64,000 nt of DNA from Oegoconia quadripuncta (Eukaryota; Arthropoda; Insecta; Lepidoptera; Autostichidae): positions 28,762,836 through 28,826,835 of the forward strand of contig OX438748.1 of the NCBI GenBank assembly GCA_949316235.1, given 5' to 3'. The notes under the pieces were generated by a model. It was not told the origin of the DNA. It searched no databases and saw only the letters and a program-made list of their open reading frames with translations. The first letter of the stretch is position 1. Each line of letters opens with the position of its first letter. Positions 50,306 through 62,300 of the stretch are shown here, piece after piece. The position numbers and the translations under genes are program-made.

Positions 50306-53300
50306 TCATCTAAACGCTGGCAGCGTGGGTGGGTCCATCGCTATGTCTATCAATTCGTCGATGTCGTCCGAATTCCAGAACGATAGCTCCAACTGCAAAA
50401 TAAAACGTTCACGGTTTTACAACAGAAAAAGGTTTCTTTAATAGGCACAATACAATAAAGTGTAATGAATGACAACTGTGAGGGGACAACTTATTAAATT
50501 AATACATAAGTATAAAGGGAAACATTTTTCTATGGAAGCTGATATATCCACCCGCCGCGAATTTAATTTGTTTTCAAAGTTTCCGCACACGATGAAAGTT
50601 ATATACAGGGTGAAATTTAAGTAATTCCTGATTACGAACAACTTTCTGCTAGGAACCATAGCTGAATTCGATCAAAACATTTTGCGGGCAACATGGGCGC
50701 GGGCCCCCGCACGGTGGGTGGGGCGGGGGGAGGGGGAGGGGGGAGGGTACAGTACCAGGCGCTGGGTGTCGGCGCAGGGGCGGCAGTGCAGGCGCGCCTC
50801 GCGGCACTCGCAGCGCGGGGCGCGGGCCCCCCCACGGTGGGGAGGGGGAGGGGGGAGGGTACAGTACCAGGCGCTGGGTGTCGGCGCAGGGGCGGCAGTG
50901 CAGGCGCGCCTCGCGGCACTCGCAGCGCGGGGCGCGGGCCCCCCCACGGTGGGGAGGGGGAGGGGGGAGGGTACAGTACCAGGCGCTGGGTGTCGGCGCA
51001 GGGGCGGCAGTGCAGGCGCGCCTCGCGGCACTCGCAGCGCGGGGCGCGGGCCCCCCCACGGTGGGGAGGGGGAGGGGGGAGGGTACAGTACCAGGCGCTG
51101 GGTGTCGGCGCAGGGGCGGCAGTGCAGGCGCGCCTCGCGGCACTCGCAGCGCGGGGCGCGGGCCCCCCCACGGTGGGGAGGGGCGGGGGGAGGGGGAGGG
51201 GGGAGGGTACAGTACCAGGCGCTGGGTGTCGGCGCAGGGGCGGCAGTGCAGGCGCGCCTCGCGGCACTCGCAGCGCGGGGCGCGGGCCCCCCCACGGTGG
51301 GGAGGGGGAGGGGGGAGGGTACAGTACCAGGCGCTGGGTGTCGGCGCAGGGGCGGCAGTGCAGGCGCGCCTCGCGGCACTCGCAGCGCGGGGCGCGGGCC
51401 CCCCCACGGTGGGGAGGGGCGGGGGGAGGGGGAGGGGGGAGGGTACAGTACCAGGCGCTGGGTGTCGGCGCAGGGGCGGCAGTGCAGGCGCGCCTCGCGG
51501 CACTCGCAGCGCGGGGCGCGGGCGCAGGGCCGGGCGCTCTGCGCGGCGCGGGCCCCCACCACGGTAGCGAAGCGTCGCCCCGTCGCGCGCTCCCCCTGCA
51601 GCTTGCCGCCCGCGAATATCGTACCTGGAGCGAGGGGAGACAGGGTTTGAACAAACACATTTTGAATAGATGTATCTGAACATTTCTTCGAAGAAAAAGA
51701 GTCGAATTCAAGACGATACGTTCAATCGTGCGGGAATAGAACGGCGTCTCGTAGCGAGAGATTTTGTTGGTTTTCTTTTTTACTATTATAAATATTAAAT
51801 AATAAGCGGAGCGTATTTTCACAAATGCGATTAAGTGCATTCTTACAAAAACGCAAGATTGTAGGGGTTAATAGCCGAGAACGCTCCAATCACTTCGACG
51901 TTAAGGGGCGAATCGTTCATTCCCTCCATTTATACTCTTTGTCTAACAAACTTTTCTGTAATACATACAAGTAGCCCAGTCTACGGTGACCCAACGGTCG
52001 TTCCATGATCGTTACCGCATGCTGTGATCTACCAAATAAATACAAATACATTTATTTTGCTCTAAATGTGGTACACAGATCTCATTCACAAATATAAAGT
52101 TTCACACATTTTACCAGACACTGGCATGCAAAATTTAATTATATTTACACATTTAATTAACGATTATATTTACACATGCATATTATACGTAGTTACAATA
52201 ATTATTTAGTTAAAATGTCACGTTTAGAAAAGTCAATAATAAAATCGTTACAACGTCAAATTCACAGTAGTCAAGATTAAATAGTTATGTAGGTAATAAT
52301 TAAATTGTATTCATAGCTTTGGGTATTTGCAAAAGTCAAAATATTCATCCACTGAGTAAAAACAGCATTGTGTCAGCCACTGTTTAAGTTTCCTTTTGAA
52401 TATACCGAGCGGTCAGTTATACAATGAAGTATACTTTATTACTTAGTATAGAAAAATTACATTAGAATAGTACGACCTAATGCTAACTTTTTATTTACTC
52501 CGCCTTCTTCTTTATTTTTTGTTTTAATTCACTCATCTCAGAGTAGGCAAGAGGATCTAAGCTCATACAGCCATATCTTAAGGCTATACAGTCAAAACAA
52601 GGCAATCGTCGTATACAGAGTCAGTCATTCTTCAGTAAAGTGGCAGAATGCTTTACGAATGATTTTGACGGCTTCTTGTGGGAACCCGAAATCTTCGTTA
52701 CACACTTTAATTTCCACTTCCCTTTCACTTCTACACCATCACTGACTTTTGCTAAAAAATATTCTGCCATTATTATTAAGCTTCAAAACTCAGAATGCAC
52801 TAATTATAAGAAAAAAAAAACAAAAATGTAACTTCACTCGCTGAGTTCCCGCCAAAAAGTCTACAAGTTGTGTAATTCAACTTTTTGGAGGGGATTAGTT
52901 GACCTTCAAAAAAAAATTGTGTCCTGTAATAATTGATTTTCCCAGCAATACGAAAAGTTATGAGGAAATTACAGCGTGGCTGGAAGAAAAATCTAATTTT
53001 ATACAGAATTGTAGTACCTGACAGTCTTATTTAAGTCGGTCGGTCGGCGATTGATGTAACTAAGGGCGGGAACATACGTCAGATTTCGTTCCGATTGTCT
53101 GATCAGTCTATCTGATCGTATTTACTCGATACACGTTCGAGTGTTACGCCAAACTTATGGTAGTTTTCGACCTATTATCTCGAGTGCTTGCATGCGGAAT
53201 AGAAAGAAAAAAATTACGACAATTACTGTTACTTATTACATTTACTTAATGCCAAAAAAATTATGAAAATATTTGCTCGTGTTGACACGAAAAAAGAAAA

Positions 53301-56300
53301 AGCCGGTAATAAGATAATCCGATTAACGGATCGGACGTTTATTGAATGTTCAAACAAAATAATGGCACCAACGCCTTCCGATGGTCCGATCAGACTATCG
53401 GATCCGATTATCTGATGGAAAAATCAGACGTATGTTCCCAGTGTTAAGTCTTACCGTTGGTCTCCAGGGCGAGCGAGGTGCACACACTAAGCGTGTCCTT
53501 GGGTAACCGCACTTGTTTCCGCAGGGCCGCATCTCCCATCAGTCGCTCGTAGTCCTTATTCGTATACGCTAATGTGCTGTCGATACCTGGACACAGTTAA
53601 CATTAAGCTTATATTAGTTTCCATGTGACCTTTGAATGAATGGAATGGGAATTCTGCCGCCAAGCAGTTGACTCATCGAATGCTATGTAGGCGTACCAGT
53701 GACGCGCCTCGATCATTCAAGTTTCGGTGGTACGCCAACGAAGCTATGTGTTTTAAGCAAATTTTATTGGTGGTAACTTTTTGACTCAATTTCTTTTGTC
53801 CGATTTGTATATTATATCATATATAATACACATAAATAAGTATAAATTGAATTTAATCCAGATTTCTTTTCTGTAACCTAGTTTACGCACGCCCCGCCCG
53901 GGGCTTAAATGGTACTGACGCCATGAATATTAAAAAGAGGATAGCGGGAGCGATAGTCTGTAATTTCACGGCAGCTAGTGAAATTACAGACTTAAAAAAT
54001 ATTCAAATTAAGTCCTCATGGTGACAAATCAGTGATGCCTGCATTTGAGGAAATCAGTATCTATTTGAAGTCGAAGAATAGACCTTAACTCTGGAAGTTT
54101 GATGTCATGGGCGTTAGGTAATTAATCAGTTTCCACCTGTAGAGCTAGACCTGTAGTCGCTCTATAAAGACGTGAAAATGGAGCTTTGCGTCTCTCACTT
54201 GCATAAAGCATGAACGTGGTAGCAGTCCTCTATCTCGTATCATTGGAAGATTATGCATCATGCTAGCCCCACAGCTTGCCATCTAGCTCGTTTGTCATAT
54301 CGGGACTAAAAAAAATTCGAAACAGTTAAGGGGTCGACGAGGCACATTTAACATTATTTAAAGCAGAAACCCCGAAAACTACACTAAGTTTGGCATTGCA
54401 AAAAATATATGTCAAAATTCAAGATATCATCGAGACAATCGCTGCTTCCGAAACAAAAGGATGTTTTGAGTGATGCCATCGTCACAAATTCAGCCACAGA
54501 TGTACCATTACATGAGACTGTTTATATCCATTTTGATTTTTTAAAAGCTAGATGCATAGTCAAGTTAGGAAAATCTACATAAGATAGTAGATAATGTCAT
54601 AGTAATATGTTCAAAGGTCCATCTCACCAAAAAGGTACTTGTTGGCACGTTTCTTGGCGAGCATGAACTCGTCGTCCATGATGATGTGCAGCGTCACAGA
54701 GCTCTCCATCAGGTTGTGATGGATCGTCGAATAGTCCAGCTGGAACAAGAAACACGATGTAGGTAATGGTACCAGGTCCGAAGCGCCGTAAGCGCCTGCC
54801 ATCAAATATGAGTAACCAAAATCAACTTACAAACAACACAATTCCTCTAACTACACTCCCATTTGTGGCGGGGGAGGAGGAAATATTTTCTTTTTTCTTA
54901 AGCAAATTTGGGGCCCAAGGTAGCGTAGTCTTTTCTCGGGACCCGCTTACTTTCAGGCGACGTTCAGCTGTACCGCTATTGATCCTGGCTAACAGGAGTT
55001 GCAGAGGGAGGGTATGGAGGTGGGTCGGCTTTTCGGAAGTAAAATCTGTTTTCAAATTGGTCCAGCCTTTTTAGCGCTACAAGCAGATATGCAGGCAGAC
55101 TTAAGAGCTCCATAGAAAGCAAGTCAACGATATAGCCCCGTGAATTAGTGACTTGCAGTGGCAGTGGGCAGGGTACAACAGCGCGTAGAACTGGTGGCCT
55201 TTGGGGCATGAAAGGTCTAGAGTAGAGACATATACAGGGCGTCCCACGGCTATGCCACATGGAGGGAAAGTACCTTGAATTTTGTAGATGGAACATTTTA
55301 CTGAAAGAAGACATTATTTTAATTTAAAAAACAATTTAAACTGCATTCATAGATTTTTAAATAAGTACATGGTTGAACCGGGAATCGAACCCTTTATTTA
55401 TAAAAAAAAATTACCATGTAGCTTTATCATACCGATCGAAAGGCTTCATCATAAGGATTATTTTTTGCTAAATAACATAGTGTCAGAAATAAAAGGAAGA
55501 CCATGAATTTTAACATTAGATGTGCAATTGTGTTCAGAAAAATTAAAAGCTGACATTGCCGTAAGGACATACAACTGACATTATCATTACTAATACAAAT
55601 TACCCACTCGAGAAGTATGCATCATTTCCCTATTATAATTTAAGTTCATGATAAAATGATAAAGAGATACGTAATTAGTAAGTAGGTACCTGGTTGTATG
55701 CCGTATCCTGAATCTGCCAAAAGACGCGTAAATGATTTTCTCCATCGCAATGCGGCTGGCTGATTAGATTTTTTTTTATGGGGTTATGTAAAAAATTTAG
55801 TTTACAAGAACCAGTATCAAAGTGTCCACGAGCTACAAACAGAACTTCGACGTATTATTCTAAATATCTACCACAACATGATCAAAAAATCGACAGGGAG
55901 CGAAATAATCAAAAGAGTGCGACTTTGTATTGAACAGGAAGGGGCTCATTTTGAGCATTTGATAAATTGATTAATTTTGTATTAAAAATGTTAAAATTCA
56001 TGGTTTTCCTTTTATTTCTGACACTATGTTATTTAGCAAAAAATAATCCTTATGATGAAGCCTTTCGATCGGTATGATAAAGCTACATGGTAATTTTTTT
56101 TTTATAAATAAAGGGTTCGATTCCCGGTTCAACCATGTACTTATTTAAAAATCTATGAATGCAGTTTAAATTGTTTTTTAAATTAAAATAATGTCTTCTT
56201 TCAGTAAAATGTTCCATCTACAAAATTCAAGGTACTTTCCCTCCATGTGGCATAGCCGTGGGACGCCCTGTATAGGCAAGAGACGGATGACCCGATAAGT

Positions 56301-59300
56301 AGGTTTCACACACACACATTGTTACGCAGTGGACGTCTTGATGATGATGATTCACGGTCACCCTACAGATGGGTAACCTACCATGTCCTCCAAGGTGAAA
56401 CCAGTAATGATTATGGATGTCTCACCCGCATAAAGGCGCTGTCACACCTAGTGCAGGGGAACATGACGAGCGTCCGCGGCACGCCGGCACGGAACGGCAG
56501 CTGCGTCGCGAAGCTCAGCGCGGAGAACATGTCCGCCTGCACGGGCTTCTTCACGCGGACTGAGTCGGCTTTCTCTGTCATTACCAAAGAGGATATAGTT
56601 TAGACGAGGTGTATGGTGTAGTCGTTAGAAACTTTGACTGCTATACCAAAAGGTCGCGGGTTCGAATCCCGCTAGGGCCATATGCTGGTATGATGAATAC
56701 AGACATGTGTTCCCGAGTTATGGATGTTTTTCATTTATATGTTTTTTTTATGCACGTTTGGCGGCAGACTTAGATAATATGAAAGTAGCTAGCCAGGCGG
56801 ACATTTAAAATGCCCTATCACCCAAAAAACCGAGTACTAAACATGTACCCCGCCGGTGATCGAATCTGCGACCTCCGATTCGTAAACCTCATGCTGTTCA
56901 CATTGAGCCAAGGAGGCGGTTAAAATACTTACCGATCTCTAGGTTGTCGAAGTGGTTGGCTATCTCGATCGCGTTGGTGAACACTTTGTTGTTGACGTAG
57001 AGACCGCGCGGTTTGCTGTACAGACCGCGTCCGCCGAAGCCAACCACCGCGTACCTGCAGATTCACACATAACACTAAGGCCCGTATTAAAGAATCTTAT
57101 TCAAGCAGAGATCTCCGCTTGAGGACAGTTAAAAAGGACAGCTTTATGTATCTTGTTTAGCGGCATCTCTTTCTAACTATACTTCTAATACGGGCCTAAA
57201 TACTTCATGAATAATTACTCTTTCATTTTAATTTTTGGATCAAGACAAACGGATTTCAGTACTATTTTGCTTGGTATTACTTAGTTCACCGGTTCATAAA
57301 AAATAATAAGTAAACTTTACTTTAATCGCTCCCTAAAATTTTATAATGTAAATTTTATTGATAGACATTTTTGGGTTGTCATTGGGCAAATTACAAATAA
57401 TGTACGCAAAAAATTGTTTTTTTTGCACATCCTACTAGTCCTACTTTCCTACTAATATTATAAATGCGAAAGTCATGATGTTTGTTTGTTTATTTGTTTG
57501 TTTGTTGCTCAATCACGACGAAATTTTTAATGCACAACGGGTTGGTACTTGACCTCAATCACATCTGATGTTAAGTGAAGATGAGGTCGAAGGAATTAGG
57601 AAGGATGAATGAACGGATTTGGATGAAATTTGTTATCTAGGTAGAATATACCCTGGATTAAGACAGGATAGATTTTATCCCGATAAAATGAGTAGTTCTA
57701 CGCAGGCGAAGCCGCGGGCGGAACCTCAACCACCGTAAAGCTATTCAGGCCACAGGATACGCCAAAAGAACATATTTACAAACATACAGTCGAAAAACAT
57801 TACTCTCCTTCTGGCGTAGCTGGGTAATAAAAATAAAATAAAGTCCAAATAAATGAATAGATCAATTTACTTTCTGATCATGATAGTAAGAAAAATCATG
57901 ATAATAAGTATCTTATTGATCATAGTGAATCAAGTCCACGATTAAGTTATTTCCTACTGACCTCACACATAAATATAACTGGAATAACAATCTGTTACTA
58001 TACAGGTGAATTTGAATTCCTGTAATTGTCATTAACTGTTGACTCCACTCTTCATTACGAACAACTTTCCCCAAGGAACCATAGTCGAATTCAATCAAAA
58101 AATTTTTGGTTAACCCATACAAAGTACCTAAACCATTCTGAAACCACCCTTAGTATGGAAGTCCAACAAAATTCGCCTGAATTCAGCTATGGTTCCTAGT
58201 GGAAAGTTGTCGTAATCAAGAGTCGAGATATCAGTACACAAGAATTACACGAAAAAAATTGTAATGAGAACAAATGAAGAGGTGTTAATGATGGTAAAGG
58301 AGAAGAGATGCCTGTTAGCCACAGGTGAGAACCGAAGAGGAAAGATAATAGGTCACTTGATACGACACGATATTTTTTTGAAGAATTGAGGGAAAGATTG
58401 CAGGAAAGAGAGGAAGGGGAAGACCTAGGCGTAATTACTTTGACCAAGTGAAAGAAAATGCCATGTCGTACCGAGAGGTTAAAAGGAGGGCGGAAAGTAG
58501 ATAGACGTGGTCATTACTCCACCGACAAGACCATAGCTCTTAAATCGAAGAAGAAGAATGTAATACGGACCATGTTTGACCTCCGAATGAACTCTTGATT
58601 TTCATGAAAACCTAACATATACCCCGCCAAAGTGGTGGTCCGACGAGATATCAGATAAGATGATTCGGGGAATACCGACACCACTGCAGGCCGATTTATG
58701 AAGGAAGAAGTAAATATTAGGTCCTTACCTATGAAATTGGCGTTTTGTATGAAGTATTTAATTAAAACTGTTTTCTCCATACAAACATTTTTGATTGTTT
58801 TTTGGGAACGGCAAATCCAAATTTAGCTAAACTTGTGTGTATTATCGGATAACAATAAGTTAAGTATAGGCAGCGTTAATTTTTAAAGGTAACCGCTTTA
58901 TAAAAGTTTCAACGTATCTAAGAAATGAATTTCATAGGTAAAGACCCAATATAAACAAATTTTGCGAGCAACCGATGAACTAGAGACATATTATAGATTT
59001 GGTTTCTTATGAAAATAAATTAAAGCCGGGCGGCACTATATAGACGAAAGTACGTAGGCACATGGACATGGACAGTATAGTTATTAGGCGTGCGCGCTAT
59101 GAATAGAGGGTCATATCGCTACCAACCGCTGACCACTTAATATATCCAGAACCGTGAGCGACTTTGGTTACCTATTATCACGGACGCTTGGATTGATCCG
59201 GTGAATGAAATTTGAGTATTCCCTCCTTCCCTTCATTATGAGGGCGGAGTTGGATGGCATGAGGGGCATGCACTACGGTTACCCTTCACTGGATAGCATC

Positions 59301-62300
59301 TTAGGTTCTATAGTTACCGATGACAATATTTTATTGCCTGAGTACCCCGAGACGGGCTGGCACCATCCCAGTCGCTAGCAACGCCTACGTTTGTTCGACA
59401 TATTTATATTAATCAACCTGTTATCAGAGAGGCCGCTGCCCTGAAGCTTGCTATCGAACGCCTCCACAAACATGTCGATGTTCTTGTTCTTCCGTATGTT
59501 CTTGTTGCAGTACTGCGCTTCGACGAGGAACACCACGTCGGTGGAATTGAGGACCGAGTACAAGTCGTAGAAGGAACCCTCTTCGATGACGTCACCTACT
59601 GGAGTCTTACACCTGGGGACAAGTTCCCAAATATACATAGTGTAACATTTTTTTATGAAAATCGATTGAACTATTTCGAAGATATTTAGCTTTTAACACA
59701 GTTGCTTGGTATATTTGGATGATATCATAGTATTTCGAAAGTTTTTTAACTTTTCAATTTATAGTTCAGTCATTCCATTGAGTTAAATCCAGACCAAGTA
59801 ATGACCGTCAACAACCCGAAGCCGTCTTTTCACCTTGTGGGTGGACGTCCTACGCTGCGATTGTCGGGGCGTGGTCTCCACTCGAGAACTTTAATGGCCC
59901 ACCGGTTCTTCGAGCTGCTGCCACTGCCACTTCAACTTACTAAGCCGCTGGGCTTTCGTTCGTTTACGGATTTCTTAATTCCCAATTGGATCACGTAGCG
60001 TAACCCCGAGCATTGACCTCTCTATAGCTCGTTGCATGACCTTGAGTCTTCTTAATAAGGCCCTGCCCCTAAATTATATAACTTAATCGGTATCGTCATC
60101 GATAAGGTTGACCAATGACAGACCGTTAAATTGCTGAGCGAGCGAAGAGCCAGCCAATCACGCATCAGAACGTAAACGATGACCACATCGACGAAATTAT
60201 ATAATAGAACCTGTAGGATTTTGGGCTAGGCCCATTTAAAAACCCCGCCAAACCACCATTGCACCGACGTCCACAGTGAAGTTAGACGGTCTTGTTGTTG
60301 ACTTCACATCGTTCGACGGTCTGTCACCGCATCGGTGTCGTCTGTCTGTCTCTTCTTACCTCTCGAACTCATCGCACATGGCGGTAGCATCTTAAGCTTG
60401 TGCATCTAATCAAACTGGCGGGTGAGTGGTGAATAATTGGCCTTTTCATTTTATTATATTTTTTATACAATTTTCATAATCACTGATTTTTATTTTATTT
60501 ATTTATCGTGTACCACACATAACCCCTGGTCATCGCTCGTAATACACATGGATGAAATTAAAAATATTTTGGTTTATGTCGGGAAGTACCCAGCCATAGT
60601 ACCTCAGTAGCCTGAGTTTCTCGCTAGCTCTTCTCAGTAGTGGTCGCATTCCAAGCTACTGGTAGTTTAAAAAACAAGTGACGTTCATAAGTGCATATTG
60701 TATTGCCTACGTGAATAAATGATTTTCATTTCATTTCATAGTTGCCGTTAGTTAACTCACTGCACGCAATGCTCCGGTATATGCACAGGCACGTGTTGCA
60801 TGGAGCACAGCTCGAGGTAGGCGCTGGCCAAGGCACACGCTTCGACTCCAGACTGGCATTCCTCGTAGAACGGCTGCGAGTCGATCTGTAACAGACAAAT
60901 GGTATTTATTTCCGAGTGGTTTTGCATTCTATCCGCTCGAACCGCTCGGTGATATCCAGTCTATTATTTTCTTTTTTTTCTTTGTCGAATCATAAATTCT
61001 AAAAATACTTATTTCAAAAGAATGAAAGAAGGGAACTCCCCTCTTGCTCGTTCTTTGGGGAGTCTGGGGGAATAAGCGATAATTGTATGTCATGAGGTTT
61101 TCAAACGTTATCTTTATAAGTTAAATCATTCGATTTGGCCAGCTATCAGTCTCATCTAAGTTTGCCGCCAGGCAATAAATGTTTATAGCATTGTTCTGGC
61201 TGTATGAAATAGCCAGTCCCCAAATAAGTTGGGAGTTCTGGGTGAACGGGATAACTTTTGACCTCAATCACAAGTGATGTTACCTCGAACTTACAAGTGG
61301 AACACAACAATGCTATCGCTGTTTAGCGGCAGAGTTAGATATTTAACGTGATACGCCTTAACAAACCACACCGACTACTAAACATGTACTTGCTGGAAGC
61401 TGCAAGAAGAAACAATATAACGAATAGAAAATAGTAACTTTGTTCTGTTGTTTAGGCAAAATATGGTACAGGTTAACCCTAGTGATCGAAAAAACAATAC
61501 GCATAGTATAGTAGTGATTGCAGCTTTGTTGAATCACGTGATACATTTCTGCCACATTCCAGTGAGTGAACATAAAATTATCTCTCCGTAAGAATCTCTT
61601 CCATAGACATTTTCATAGAATTGGGCACGTATGGCTGTTGAACAAACCATAACTTACCACAGAGAAGCAAGGATGCAGAGGCGATACTTTATTTAGGAAG
61701 AACTTGTCACACTGCGTATGATTCTTGAGCTCATGATTCTCCACGAGGGGTTTGTCGTTAGGGGCCAGGTTCCAGCTGTGGCCGAGCTCTGTTATGGACG
61801 TGGTGAACGTGTTGTTGGGTAGCTGAAGGTCGTCGTATTGCTCGTTGTTGTAGGTCCCGAGGAGGCCGCCCAGGCTTGCGTAGTACCAGCCTGTGGAGAA
61901 AATTACAGAGACATAGTTTATTATTTTATCAATCTATCAAATATGCTCTTTTGCTTAAATAAAGAAGTTAATAGATACTTTAGCTCTGTGGGTGTGGTAC
62001 CAATAGTCACTATGAATTGAAAATTTAGACTGTGTAGTGTCAAGACGGCGCACGATCTGTCGTCAGCTGTGGGAACATATAATATATTGGGTGTTTACCT
62101 ATGAAATTGGAGTTTTTTTTCTTCGTAAACATATGTACCAATTCCTGCGATTTTCAAAGCTATATCCAAATTTGTTTTTTATTTTATATTTCAAGGTTTC
62201 ACATGAAATATTTTTTAATTTCTGGGCTAAATTACATAATAAAAAAAATTTGAACAGAGCTCTTTCCATGTGCTACCCATAATCATTTCTTAGACTCGCT

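Noticed and set aside
50632..51840. Long open frames of 229-402 aa on both strands over the GC-rich array
   Set aside because: They result from stop-poor GC-rich repeated DNA; only the frame continuing from the exon at 51624 has a splice context, and it is treated as a possible isoform.
54766..55314. Frames of 77-112 aa on both strands
   Set aside because: Intron of the vWD gene; the sequence resembles repeat debris also seen near 10.97-11.1 and 14.3-14.4 kb.
56441..56448. Earlier donor GTGTGA for the exon 56426-56574
   Set aside because: It gives phase 2, incompatible with the next exon; GTGAGA at 56425 gives phase 0 and a continuous CTRCDSAFMRLDYSTIHH reading.
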